Source of the DNA: G963662605 sp963667005
Lineage (GTDB): Bacteria; Bacteroidota; Ignavibacteria; Ignavibacteriales; Ignavibacteriaceae
Assembly: GCA_963667005.1 (NCBI GenBank)
Contig: OY762937.1
Location: 3,658,001-3,722,000, forward strand
DNA length: 64,000 bases
Direction: 5' to 3'
Under the pieces are notes generated by a model, which worked only from the letters and a program-made list of their open reading frames with translations, did not search any database and was not told the origin of the DNA. Within the stretch, counting starts at the first letter, position 1. Every line of letters starts with the position of its first letter. Positions 28,301-36,260 of this stretch are shown one piece after another. The position numbers and the translations under genes are program-made.

Positions 28301-28924
28301 AAGCGCACGTTTTCTGTGAGCGGCAACCATTTCATCCGTGATCATCGCTTTCATATCTTCAATCGTGAGCTGTTCGATTTTCATAACTTCGTGTGAAGTT
28401 CTGAAGCCGTCAAAGAAGTGAACAAAAGGAACTCTAGCATCCAACGTTGCTGCTTGAGAAATAAGAGCAAAGTCCATTACTTCCTGAACTGAGTTCGAGG
28501 CAATAAAACCAAAACCTGTAGCACGGGCAGCCATAACATCCTGATGGTCACCGAAAATTGATAAGGCCTGCGCAGCTAATGCGCGGGCAGAAACATGAAA
28601 CACGGTCGAGGTTAATTCACCGGCGATCTTGTACATGTTCGGAATCATTAAAAGTAGGCCCTGTGAGGCTGTAAATGTAGTTGTTAACGCGCCCGATTGT
28701 AATGCACCGTGAACTGCGCCTGAAGCGCCACCCTCGCTCTGCAACTCACTTACAGACGGGATTTCGTTCCATATATTTTTCTTGTTTTCTGCCGACCACT
28801 GATCACACCACTCGCCCATATTTGATGAAGGAGTGATGGGATAGATAGCAATAACTTCATTAGTACGAAACGCAACGTACGCCGCGGCTTCATTACCGTC
28901 GATTGTTACTTTTTTTCTTTCCAT
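25352..28924 (-). CDS. nifJ: Pyruvate:ferredoxin (flavodoxin) oxidoreductase
   Basis: A 1190-residue single-chain PFOR, which oxidises pyruvate to acetyl-CoA and CO2 and passes electrons to ferredoxin or flavodoxin. All domains are present: the pyrimidine-binding half at the N-terminus ('YPITPSSNMGEW' near 30), the CoA-binding region, two 4Fe-4S clusters (C695/698/701/705 and C752/755/758/762), the proximal-cluster CSGCGETPY region, and the TPP-binding 'GGDGWAYDIGYGG' with a downstream NTGGQ. The full-length 1.2-kilobase-codon fusion is usual for anaerobes. It implies fermentative or anaerobic acetyl-CoA metabolism. Confidence 0.98.
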   Translation of the reverse strand: MERKKVTIDGNEAAAYVAFRTNEVIAIYPITPSSNMGEWCDQWSAENKKNIWNEIPSVSELQSEGGASGAVHGALQSGALTTTFTASQGLLLMIPNMYKIAGELTSTVFHVSARALAAQALSIFGDHQDVMAARATGFGFIASNSVQEVMDFALISQAATLDARVPFVHFFDGFRTSHEVMKIEQLTIEDMKAMITDEMVAAHRKRALTPDAPVLRGTAQNPDVYFQGRETVNPFIAACPGIVQAKMDEFAKLTGRQYHLFDYEGAADAERVIVIMGSGAEAVQETVEYLTAKGEKVGVLKVHLYRPFAIDAFVKALPLTTKIISVLDRTKEPGASGEPLYLDVVNAISEKHNEGTLPFAYPKITGGRYGLSSKEFTASMAKSVFDEMKKSAPKNHYTIGIIDDVSHTSLDWDAAFSVEDPSTVCCKFYGLGADGTVGANKNSIKIIGEGTDFYAQGYFVYDSKKSGSTTTSHLRFGPKPIHSSYLITQTNFIACHVQVFLEKMDMLKDAAEGATFLLNTKASKEEAWASLPRKVQEDLIKKKMKFYVIDAYKVAEEVGLGVRINSIMQTCFFAISKILPKDEAIEMIKKAIKKTYGAKGDKIVQMNFNAVDRTLENLFEIEVPAQVTSTFELPPTVSDKAPEFVHKVTAQIIAGEGDLLPVSKMPIDGTYPTGTAAWEKRNIALDVPVWDASVCIQCNKCVIVCPHASIRAKIYDDAALQGAPETFKAVKFKSKEYGEGLNYTIQVAVEDCTGCALCVDVCPAKNKQETRLKAINMAEQFPIREAERANWDFFLGIPEFDRTKINVGVVKDSQFLQPLFEFSGACSGCGETPYVKLVSQLFGDRAIVANATGCSSIYGGNLPTTPWTKNNEGRGPAWSNSLFEDNAEFGLGYRLAIDKHNLQAKNLIAKLRDDIGFELVDAMLSADQSNETGIYEQRQRVDALKVKINELLNKTTDAAKKSDLTILSGVADYLVKKSVWIMGGDGWAYDIGYGGLDHVLASGKNVNVLVLDTEVYSNTGGQCSKSTPRGAVAKFAAGGKPMGKKDLGMMAMTYGTVYVAKIAMGANDAQTVKAILEAEAYDGPSLIIAYSHCIAHGINMTTGMKNQKAAVDSGHWPLFRYNPDLAKEGKNPLKLESKGLKIPFKDYAYLETRYKMLTKSHPELAEKLIQEAQKDVTDRFHMYEQMAAEK

Positions 28925-29347
28925 ATATATCCTATTGATTAATAGACATGATTAAAAAACTGCCCGATATCGGCAAAAATCATTCCATAATTTTTTCGCT
29001 GATTTTAACCGATTTTTCTGCATTATTTTCCAATTCCGATAATATTTTGCAGGATTTTACCCGGTTTTCTTGAAAGTTAGAATGGGGGCTGCAATCGCCT
29101 TTTTGGGCGAAAATCTCAAGCTTTAGGGTAAAAGCACAGAGATTACATTAAATGTGGAAATTTTTTGTATTTATGCACTAAAATTACAAATTTTTCATGA
29201 ATTTAGACAGATAATTCACGCAAAGGCGCCAAGAGGCAGATTATTTTTAAGGAGAATCAGAAAATCATGGCTGGAGGGGCTTGGATGAAGGAATCGATGT
29301 ATTATAAAGCATTTAGCGTCTTTGCGAGAGTCAGAACCGGTTTAAAA
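28925..29347. other. Long intergenic region upstream of nifJ
   Basis: About 420 bases without a convincing gene. It should hold the nifJ promoter, but I could not identify a TAnnTTTG box on the minus strand. A short palindrome CCCGATATCGG lies at 28962-28972. The part at 29217-29325 contains GCAAAGGCGCCAAGAGGCAG and, inverted, GCGTCTTTGCG. This resembles the degenerate 'CGCAAAG' intergenic repeats at 43673-43720 and 43868-43903. Confidence 0.4.
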
Positions 29348-29384
29348 TGAAAACGGGAAGCAAGTACCACCTCTGCTTCCCGCT
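29348..29384 (-). terminator. Intrinsic terminator of the ROK/MFS operon
   Basis: CGGGAAGCA (29354-29362) pairs with TGCTTCCCG (29374-29382); on the minus strand TTTTC and a T-rich tract follow. Confidence 0.75.
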
Positions 29385-29406
29385 TTCGCACCATGTAATT
29401 AATTCA

Positions 29407-30396
29407 TTAGGACGTTAGAGCAAAAACCTTCTTCTCTTCAAGTTCACTCCAAATAAGAGCAGCAGCACCAAGAACAGCCGTATTCGCTCCCTGCAGCTCT
29501 GAAAGGACTAACTTCACCTTGCCTTTGAAAATATTCAGTAGATTTTCTTCAAAGCTCCTTTTTGTCGGTTCGAGTATCATGTCACCGGCTTTCGCAAGTC
29601 CGCCAAAAAGTATAATTGCTTCGGGACTAGAGAATGCAACTGCATCTGCCAGACCCATGCCGAGAATTTCTCCGGTAATTTCAAAAGCTTCGCAGGCTAT
29701 TACGTCTCCGTTAAGAGCGGCCTCGTGAATCATCTTTGCAGTCATATCATGGAAATTGACGTTACGCAGAATGCTGTTCTCCTGCCGCTCACACAAGAGT
29801 TCAAATACCGTACGCTTAATTCCTGTTGCGGAAGCATAGGTTTCCAGGCATCCGTTTCTTCCGCAGCCGCAATCCCGGCCGTCGCGAATAACAATGGTAT
29901 GCCCGAGTTCACCGGCAAAACCATCGTGCCCGTAAACCATTTTACCGTTGATTACAATACCGCTGCCAAGTCCGGTGCCTAAAGTAATGACAATAAAGTC
30001 TCTCATGCCCTGTGCTGCCCCGAATTTCATTTCGCCAATAGCTGCAGCATTGGCGTCGTTCGTAATTACTACAGGGATGTTATATTCACGCGATAAAATT
30101 TCGACGACATCAGTCTGTCCCCATTTTAAATTCGGTGGTTGTTCAACTCTGCCCGAATAGTAATTAGCATTCGGAGCTCCGACACCTATGCCTACTAATT
30201 CAAGCGGTTTATCAAGGCTGGCACGCAGCTTATCAATTTCAGTAAACAGCCGGGGAAAAAATTTATCAGCAGGTTCGTGCCCGTGGGTGAGCATGCACGA
30301 ATCGGCAATAATCATACCCTCCTCAGTTACAAAGCCGAATACCGTGTTTGTTCCACCGATATCAATACCAAGCACTACTTGTTGTTTTGAATCCAT
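29407..30396 (-). CDS. ROK-family sugar kinase (glucokinase-like)
   Basis: A 329-residue ROK protein that phosphorylates a hexose or N-acetylhexosamine with ATP. The ATP loop 'VLGIDIGGTNTVFGF' is at residues 8-22; the catalytic Asp is in TNDANAAAIGE near 107; the sugar-contacting GELGHTIV and the zinc motif CGCGRNGCLE follow near 165-185. There is no N-terminal helix-turn-helix, so it is a kinase rather than a repressor. It lies 18 bases after a sugar MFS gene and ends at a terminator; uptake and phosphorylation of one sugar is the likely joint job. Confidence 0.93.
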   Translation of the reverse strand: MDSKQQVVLGIDIGGTNTVFGFVTEEGMIIADSCMLTHGHEPADKFFPRLFTEIDKLRASLDKPLELVGIGVGAPNANYYSGRVEQPPNLKWGQTDVVEILSREYNIPVVITNDANAAAIGEMKFGAAQGMRDFIVITLGTGLGSGIVINGKMVYGHDGFAGELGHTIVIRDGRDCGCGRNGCLETYASATGIKRTVFELLCERQENSILRNVNFHDMTAKMIHEAALNGDVIACEAFEITGEILGMGLADAVAFSSPEAIILFGGLAKAGDMILEPTKRSFEENLLNIFKGKVKLVLSELQGANTAVLGAAALIWSELEEKKVFALTS

Positions 30397-30414
30397 AAAA
30401 AATAATAGCCCGAA

Positions 30415-31716
30415 TTAGTTTTTAAAATGAGGGATATGTCCCTTTGCACCATAATACGCGATAAACAGATAACACAGCACGGGAAGAATGAATGCGTGAT
30501 GAATGCCGATTTTATCAGCAAGGACTCCCTGCAGCAATGGGATAATCGCGCCGCCGACAATAGCCATGCACAAAATTCCGGAACCTTCTCCGGTATGTTT
30601 CCCGAGGCCGTCAATCGCTAACGTGAAGATTGTCGGAAACATGATAGAATTAAATAAACCGATAGCCAATATTGACCACATAGCCAACGGCCCTGAGGTC
30701 AGCATAGTAATAATAACAAGAGCGACAGCAATAAATGCATTAAACGCGAGCACTGTTCCAGGTTTTACTTTTCTTTGAATTGCCGAACCTATGAATCGCC
30801 CAATCATTGCTCCGCCCCAGTAAAACGAAACAAATTTTCCCGCGTCTGCTTCTGTCAAACCGGCGATATACGGCTGTCCTAAATAATTAACTAAAAAACT
30901 TCCGATTGATACTTCAGCACCCACATACACAAAAATGCCGATAGCTCCGAATACGAGATGGCGGTATCCCCAGGCGCTATGATGTTTATCATCAAAACTA
31001 CCCTCACCGGAAGAAGACCCTGCATCGGCGGCTTCAATTTTCGGCAGCTTGATAAATGCAAAGATTGCAGCAATCACAAACAGAACGAATGCAAGCAACA
31101 GATACGGTGATTGCACAGCGGCTGCTTCAGCGAGGCGGTATGATTCGATTTCCTGCGATGTCATTCCTTTCAATTGATCGGCTGTTTTTACAACAACCGA
31201 CAAGATCATTAATGCGCCGAAGTATGGTGCTATTGTGGTTCCGAGAGAATTGAATGCCTGTGTAAGATTTAATCTGCTCGAGGCAGTTTCCGGTTTACCG
31301 AGAATCGCGACATAAGGATTCGCAGCCACCTGTAAAAGCGTAATGCCCGATGCCAACACAAACAATGCAACTAAGAACATTGGATATGAACGTAGTGCTG
31401 CTGCCGGATAAAATAATACCGTGCCAACTGCTGCGGTAAGCAAGCCGACGACAATGCCCTTCTGATACCCGAGGGCTTCTACAATTTTACCGGATGGAAA
31501 TGAAACAATAAAATACGCGCCGAAGAAACAAAATTGAATAAGCATTGCTTGTGTGTAATTCAATTCGAACACGGCTTTTAAATGCGGAATGAGAATATCG
31601 TTTAAGCAGGTTAAAAAGCCCCACATAAAGAAGAGTGATGTGAGAATAACAAGGGAACTCAGGTAGTTTTTGCCTGAGTTATTTGACCCTTGGGCGGTAC
31701 TTGCAGGGGCGATCAT
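30415..31716 (-). CDS. Sugar MFS transporter, FucP/NagP-like
   Basis: A 433-residue, 12-helix major facilitator of the fucose/glucose/galactose:H+ symporter group. 'SLFFMWGFLTCLNDILIPHLK' near 35 and 'LLQVAANPYVAILGKPETASSRLNLTQ' near 125 are hallmark FucP-family motifs. It imports a monosaccharide that the cotranscribed ROK kinase probably phosphorylates; which sugar cannot be decided. GGAG lies 10 bases before the ATG. The upstream region is dense in ACTTAAA half-sites. Confidence 0.92.
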   Translation of the reverse strand: MIAPASTAQGSNNSGKNYLSSLVILTSLFFMWGFLTCLNDILIPHLKAVFELNYTQAMLIQFCFFGAYFIVSFPSGKIVEALGYQKGIVVGLLTAAVGTVLFYPAAALRSYPMFLVALFVLASGITLLQVAANPYVAILGKPETASSRLNLTQAFNSLGTTIAPYFGALMILSVVVKTADQLKGMTSQEIESYRLAEAAAVQSPYLLLAFVLFVIAAIFAFIKLPKIEAADAGSSSGEGSFDDKHHSAWGYRHLVFGAIGIFVYVGAEVSIGSFLVNYLGQPYIAGLTEADAGKFVSFYWGGAMIGRFIGSAIQRKVKPGTVLAFNAFIAVALVIITMLTSGPLAMWSILAIGLFNSIMFPTIFTLAIDGLGKHTGEGSGILCMAIVGGAIIPLLQGVLADKIGIHHAFILPVLCYLFIAYYGAKGHIPHFKN

Positions 31717-31783
31717 TATTATAACTCCGTTACTTTAGATTCCATTTCGAGCCACAAATTTTAAGTCTCAGCTTGTGACTTTA

Positions 31784-31884
31784 ACTTAAAAAAGTGGAAA
31801 TTTCACTAAAGTAAAATAATAATGATTCCGGAAAAAAAATAGTTTTTTTAAGTAAATTTCACTTAAATCTACTTAAACGGTTAC
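31784..31884. promoter_or_regulatory. Operator-rich upstream region of the sugar operon
   Basis: ACTTAAA occurs at 31784-31790, 31861-31867 and 31871-31877, the last two exactly one helical turn apart. AAATTTCACT occurs at 31798-31807 and 31854-31863, the latter inside the imperfect palindrome AAGTAAATTTCACTT (31850-31864). AACGGTTAC at 31876-31884 is repeated exactly in front of the GH105 gene (41835-41843). The layout is typical of LacI-type control, though no such regulator is encoded in the window. Confidence 0.45.
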
Positions 31885-31887
31885 GTC

Positions 31888-32628
31888 TTAAAACTTCAGA
31901 TTATCGACGGTTTTATTGTAAAGCCACATGATTTCAACGAATCCGGTACCTTGTCCGGTCAATAAAACTTTTGAATAATGGTGGTCATTGCCGTATACAT
32001 AAAAGACGGCTGTACCATATAGAGGAAAGTCCGCGACCCAATTTGCATCGGTGGGGCTGTATGCGGTGGCATCGTGGCCATTAAATAACTGAGTCTCAAG
32101 CGAAGGATACAAAAATGTAGTGCGTGTAAGCAGGAGGTTCTTTTGAGATGCAAAAATATAATTAATTGCCGTATCGGCTTCTGACGAGTAATACAAATCA
32201 ATATTAGAAGCATTCGTTGCGTTGAGAGCGTAAAGATTTCCGGAAGATAAATCAACGCCGTTTGCCTGGGCTGTTGAGTTCAAATATAATTTTACTGGTC
32301 CAAAAAGTTGACCGGCCGAGTAAGCCATTGTCTTGCTGACAGTATCAATCGTGCTGACTTTCACTGAATCGACAAAAGAGAGATCATCATAATCCGTAAA
32401 TTTCAACGTGATAGTATGAACACCGACCGTCAGGCTATCCATAAGATGTGGAGTTACATCTCCTGAGTTGACACCATCCACCCATATTTGCGCTCCAACC
32501 GGGGTTGACTTAATGAACGAACCCTGTAATACAGCAGTGGTTTCGGTAACCGAAGAACTTTCTTTACATCCGGTTAATATTATAGATACGGCAAATACGG
32601 ATAAAAATAATGTGGTCAGCTTTTTCAA
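31888..32628 (-). CDS. PEGA-domain lipoprotein
   Basis: A 246-residue lipoprotein with lipobox LTGC (Cys21). Residues 35-105 are a PEGA domain: 'FIKSTPVGAQIWVDGVNSG' then 'LTVGVHTITLKFTDY'. The second half is beta-rich and ends with 'EIMWLYNKTVDNLKF' without recognised motifs. PEGA modules are typical of surface-associated proteins in this bacterial group. It is transcribed in the same direction as the sugar operon, but the 171-base gap with operators argues for a separate unit. Confidence 0.8.
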   Translation of the reverse strand: MKKLTTLFLSVFAVSIILTGCKESSSVTETTAVLQGSFIKSTPVGAQIWVDGVNSGDVTPHLMDSLTVGVHTITLKFTDYDDLSFVDSVKVSTIDTVSKTMAYSAGQLFGPVKLYLNSTAQANGVDLSSGNLYALNATNASNIDLYYSSEADTAINYIFASQKNLLLTRTTFLYPSLETQLFNGHDATAYSPTDANWVADFPLYGTAVFYVYGNDHHYSKVLLTGQGTGFVEIMWLYNKTVDNLKF

Positions 32629-32733
32629 AATAAATCTCTCATTAGTTATGTCTACAATAGCGGCTGTCTGTCAGCAACATTAAATTTTAGACGTTTAATT
32701 TACGGCATTCTTGCTTAATAATCAGTATAAAAA

Positions 32734-32817
32734 ACTCACCCCCGCCTCCTGATGTCAAACAAAATGCAGATCATCAGGCTCTCCCCTCTCTTCCCAAGAG
32801 AGGGGCCGGGGGTGAGT
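32734..32817. repeat. Nested-palindrome (REP-like) intergenic element, copy 1
   Basis: Outer arms ACTCACCCCCG (32734-32744) and CGGGGGTGAGT (32807-32817) enclose two inner hairpins: CCTGATG/CATCAGG (32748-32778) and CCCCTCTC/GAGAGGGG (32783-32805). The architecture and the inner CTCTTCC/AAGAGA recur at 52960-53112. Confidence 0.7.
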
Positions 32818-32843
32818 TCACTTTTTTAAGTTGAGTTAGATGC

Positions 32844-33824
32844 TTACTTGTTATCCATCTCAAGAATTGCCGAGAACACCAACGGCGCAACAATTGTTGC
32901 ATCGCTTTCGATCACGTGCATCGGTGTTTCTTTTGTCAGCTTATCCCAGGTAATCTTCTCATTAGGAGTAGCACCTGAATATGAGCCATACGAAGTTACA
33001 CTGTCTGAAATCTGGCAGAAGTAACCCCACGGACGGACATCCTGTTTCAAATCATATTTAATTGAAGGCACAACGCAAATCGGGAAATCGCCGGCAAGAC
33101 CGCCGCCGATCTGGAAGAAACCTAATCCCGGACCATCTTTTGATAATTCCTGATAATCATCATACAGTTTCATCATGTACTGAATGCCGCCCTTCATGAC
33201 GCGAGGATCAACTTCACCGGCTTTGCAGTAACCTGCAAAAATATTGCCGAGTGTCGAGTCTTCCCATCCGCCGACAACCATTGGAAGATTTTTCTTTGCA
33301 GCTTCGAGCAGCCAGCATTCATTCGGATCGCCTTCATAATGCTGTGAGAAATCAGGGCTGAGTAAAATTTTGTAGAAATATTCATGCGGGAAATAGCTCT
33401 CGCCTTTTTCCTGAGCCTTTTTCCATTCAGCAAGAATAAGCGGTTCCATTTTACGGAAAGCTTCTTCTTCTGGAATGCTCATATCTGTAACGCGGCGGTG
33501 TCCGGCATCAAGAATTTCCTGGTCGTCTTCTTTTCTGAAATAACGGTAATCAGGGAATTGTTTGTAGTGCGTGTCTGCAACCAGGCGGAAGACTGACTCT
33601 TCGAGATTTGCACCCGTGCATGAAACAATGTGAATTTTACCGTTCTTGATCATAGGTGCTAAGCTGACACCTAAACGGGCGCTGCTCATCGCGCCTGCCA
33701 TTGCAAGCATCATTTTGCCGCCTTCGGCAATGTGTTTACGGTAGTCTACAACGGCACGCTTTAACGAACCGGAATTAAAGTGATGATAATTTTTTTCTAT
33801 AAAATCAAAGATTATCTGACTCAT
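32844..33824 (-). CDS. Deoxyhypusine synthase-family protein
   Basis: A 326-residue NAD-dependent spermidine aminobutyl-transferase homologue. The Rossmann motifs 'AMAGAMSSARLGVSLAPMI' and 'IVSCTGANLEES' near 42-78, 'FQIGGGLAGDFP' near 240, and the C-terminal 'SYGSYSGATPNEKITWDKL' are present. The last covers the region of the catalytic lysine in eukaryotic DHS. Bacteria lack eIF5A, so bacterial members may make homospermidine or modify another target. It is monocistronic by spacing. Product class is firm; reaction inferred. Confidence 0.88.
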   Translation of the reverse strand: MSQIIFDFIEKNYHHFNSGSLKRAVVDYRKHIAEGGKMMLAMAGAMSSARLGVSLAPMIKNGKIHIVSCTGANLEESVFRLVADTHYKQFPDYRYFRKEDDQEILDAGHRRVTDMSIPEEEAFRKMEPLILAEWKKAQEKGESYFPHEYFYKILLSPDFSQHYEGDPNECWLLEAAKKNLPMVVGGWEDSTLGNIFAGYCKAGEVDPRVMKGGIQYMMKLYDDYQELSKDGPGLGFFQIGGGLAGDFPICVVPSIKYDLKQDVRPWGYFCQISDSVTSYGSYSGATPNEKITWDKLTKETPMHVIESDATIVAPLVFSAILEMDNK

Positions 33825-33916
33825 TATTGACCTCTTTTATTTCCTGCGAATCAAATTCTTGGTTTATGGTTAATGTACTTTTTTTGTGCCTCAAAAATAC
33901 GAGAAAATCAGGCAAT

Positions 33917-33951
33917 AAAAAACCGTCCCGATATATTATCAGGACGGTTTC
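33917..33951 (-). terminator. Intrinsic terminator of the DUF6600-type gene
   Basis: AACCGTCC (33921-33928) pairs with GGACGGTT (33942-33949); on the minus strand a T-run follows. Confidence 0.85.
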
Positions 33952-33989
33952 CCAGTGTTCACAACTTCAGTAGATTCAACTCGCGAATA

Positions 33990-35201
33990 TCATCTTGTGC
34001 GGCTACGAGACTCGCGATTGTTTTCTTCTCTATTCTGCCGTTGTGTCTCCCGTTTTTCTCTATTTTCAGAACGGTTTATTTTCTCACTATTTTGGCGATT
34101 CTCGCTGCGGCGAATTTCGCGCTCTGTGTTTCTCTCGCCATTATTGCGATTCGTGTTTACCGAAGGTGCGCTTTGCGACTCCTTATTTCTGCCTGGATTT
34201 ACATTTGTATTATTCGAACCCTGACGCTGTCCTTCGTTCTGATTATTTCTCTGAATTGTCGAGTTATTCGAGTTTTGACGTTCACCGCTGTTCTGGTTAT
34301 TTCTCTGAATCGTAGCATTATTTCTATCCGTCTGCGATGCTGCGTTACTGTTTCTTACACGCTCACCCATCTGAACTCTGTCTGCCCTGATTGAGCTTGC
34401 TCTGTCACCACGTTCAATGGATATTGTGTTTATGTCAACTCTGGTCGTATTTGCTCTTGGAATTGCAACATCAATTCTTCTTTCACCGCCGCGAACCTGA
34501 CTTCTGTCAATGCCCTCACTGTCACGGAAATTGATTCTGTTTTCAGTAACGCGGATTTTACTTCTTGTCTCGAACATATTTCTCGAAATATTTCTGTTGA
34601 TGACTCTTCCGTTTTCGTATCCGTAATTATGTTCATTACGTGTACGGTCAAAGAATCTTGCTTTTTCGCGCGCCGGTACAAAATATCTTCCGATCTGCGG
34701 ATGGCAGAAATCGCCATATCTTACAAAGTGCCAGCGATTATATCCGAATGAGAATGACTCACTGAACGAAATTCCGATGTTGATCGAAAAGTTTGCGTAT
34801 GGAGGCAGCGGAGTCCATCCTATATAGTCGTCATCATATCGCCAGTCAACCCAAGCCGGACCCCATTCATAATCAGGTACCCACATCCATCCGTAGTAAT
34901 CGTCATAATACCATCTGCCGTAGTGGTATACGACATCACCAAAAGCTTCGTCGGAATTCCAATACCACCCGCAATCAGTCCATATCCAGTTACCGTAGGT
35001 ATAAGGAGTCCAGCGATGATTGACGCGCGGACGCCAAACGACCAAACCGTCATTCATCTGCATCCAGCTTCCGTAGGAATTCAAATGAGTATAGAAGACG
35101 CCGAAAGATCCGCGTCCGTGATATGCAGCTGGTTGTGCAGCAAAAACAGTTGTTGTTATTGCGAAGATTATCGCGATGAAGAAAAATTTACCTGATTTCA
35201 T
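33990..35201 (-). CDS. Secreted DUF6600-type protein with Arg/Asn/Gln-rich tail
   Basis: A 403-residue exported protein. After the signal peptide (cleaved near VFAAQ), residues 30-145 are extremely Trp/Tyr-rich with repeated 'YGNWIWTDCGWYW', 'YGRWYYDDYYGWMWVP' and 'YIGWTPLPPYA', the DUF6600 pattern. The second half (about 190-403) is low-complexity, rich in Arg, Asn, Gln, Ser and Glu, with an internally duplicated TIRQ-like unit (TIQRNNQN twice). The tail is positively charged and probably disordered. The family has no defined function; a cell-surface or matrix role is inference. Monocistronic. Confidence 0.8.
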   Translation of the reverse strand: MKSGKFFFIAIIFAITTTVFAAQPAAYHGRGSFGVFYTHLNSYGSWMQMNDGLVVWRPRVNHRWTPYTYGNWIWTDCGWYWNSDEAFGDVVYHYGRWYYDDYYGWMWVPDYEWGPAWVDWRYDDDYIGWTPLPPYANFSINIGISFSESFSFGYNRWHFVRYGDFCHPQIGRYFVPAREKARFFDRTRNEHNYGYENGRVINRNISRNMFETRSKIRVTENRINFRDSEGIDRSQVRGGERRIDVAIPRANTTRVDINTISIERGDRASSIRADRVQMGERVRNSNAASQTDRNNATIQRNNQNSGERQNSNNSTIQRNNQNEGQRQGSNNTNVNPGRNKESQSAPSVNTNRNNGERNTEREIRRSENRQNSEKINRSENREKRETQRQNREENNRESRSRTR

Positions 35202-35470
35202 ATAGCACCTGCTTTCATTGAATTATTCAATTATGAATAAACAACTAACGTGCCAATGCAGGAATGAGGTATTCCCGCGTTTTTCGCTGAATTTCAGGTT
35301 ATTTATTTGGACAGTTTTGTAGACAAGCGTATGAAAAAAAGGACAAGGAGGGTATTATAAAATTAAAAATCGAATGCCGATACGATAGAACAATCATAGG
35401 GCTGCTTTAAAATTGCTTATACTATGTTAAAAAATCGTGATCCGATATAGAACAAAGATCTATGTGGGGC
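35202..35470. other. Intergenic region between DUF6600 gene and RAYT element
   Basis: About 270 bases without a gene. GAATTATTCAATTATGAAT near 35219-35237 is AT-rich and palindrome-like and may belong to the promoter of the DUF6600-type gene. I see no other structure. Confidence 0.3.
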
Positions 35471-36098
35471 TATGCCGTAGGCATTCAATCCTTGTAGAAT
35501 AATAGAGCCCCAACATCCCCTTTTCCGTAGGAAATATATCAATCTCCGACATCCATCAGAACATATTTAGAATCGTATGCCACACGAAATGATTCTAAAA
35601 ACTGAATATATTCATTCTTAAATGTAGTTCCCTTATGATGCTCTTTTTGATTCAAAATGTATTTCGCTACTCTGTTGATTTGCGAATGTGAATAAGAAAA
35701 TGCACCATAGCCTTCCTGCCAATTGAACTGTCCGAATGTACATTTGTTTTTATTTATCCATAATGAGGATGAGCGTTTAATATCTTTCATCAGATCGGGA
35801 ATTGATTGGTTTTGATTATAACCAAGAAATACATGAATGTGGCTCGATGTTCCGTTTACTGCAATCATTCGATGTCTGTTATTTTCAACGATACCCCAGA
35901 TGTATTTATACAGGCTTTCCTCCCAATCTGGGTTAATTAATGATATCCGGTTTTGGACTGCAAAAATAAAATGCAGATAGATTTGGGTGTAGGTATTTGC
36001 CATATTTTTCTCCCTGATTGTTTTTGATAATATATTTCCTACGGAAAATTATTGATTTTTCCCAATTCTTTCTACAAGGATTGAATGCCTACGGCATA
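35471..36098. mobile_element. RAYT element bounded by nested inverted repeats
   Basis: A 628-bp unit. The outer 29-bp inverted repeats (35471-35499 and 36070-36098) contain GCCGTAGGC and TTGTAG. The inner 19-bp inverted repeats (35521-35539 and 36030-36048) read TTTTCCGTAGGAAATATAT. All arms carry GTAG, the tetranucleotide typical of REP sites recognised by REP-associated tyrosine transposases. The transposase gene occupies the middle. Both repeat pairs are perfect, implying a young element. Confidence 0.8.
35539..36003 (-). CDS. IS200/REP-associated tyrosine transposase
   Basis: A 154-residue Y1-HUH single-strand transposase. The HUH metal motif is HIHVFLGY (near 55-62); the catalytic Tyr is in INRVAKYILNQ (near 115), followed by KEHHKG, which supplies further helix residues. 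These enzymes nick and join single-stranded DNA at hairpins near a GTAG tetranucleotide. The gene lacks a TnpB partner and its stop lies in the inner inverted repeat. RAYT domestication or IS200 mobility are both possible; the flanking repeats favour a RAYT. Confidence 0.88.
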   Translation of the reverse strand: MANTYTQIYLHFIFAVQNRISLINPDWEESLYKYIWGIVENNRHRMIAVNGTSSHIHVFLGYNQNQSIPDLMKDIKRSSSLWINKNKCTFGQFNWQEGYGAFSYSHSQINRVAKYILNQKEHHKGTTFKNEYIQFLESFRVAYDSKYVLMDVGD

Positions 36099-36120
36099 AA
36101 CCCAATAAGAGCCATACTGC

Positions 36121-36250
36121 CACGCCATGAATGACGTGGTTATTAATAACTCCGTCATTTATGGCGGAGAACTTCATATATAGGACATGCAACGGATATC
36201 GATCAACGCAGCAAACCCTCCGCAAACGGGCGGGGTCATGGGCTAGGAAG
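36121..36250. repeat. Composite intergenic repeat, copy 1
   Basis: A 28-bp block at 36132-36159 (beginning TGACGTGGTTATTAATAAC, containing a perfect GTTATTAATAAC palindrome) is repeated exactly at 41381-41408. The hairpin CTCCGTCAT/ATGGCGGAG follows it. GTCATGGGCTAGGAAG at 36235-36250 recurs as one arm of the palindrome at 57975-58008. Confidence 0.7.
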
Positions 36251-36260
36251 TAAGAAAATA

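Noticed and set aside
33873..34394. Open frame of 173 codons on the + strand
   Set aside because: Antisense to the Arg/Asn-rich tail of the DUF6600-type protein; low-complexity shadow.
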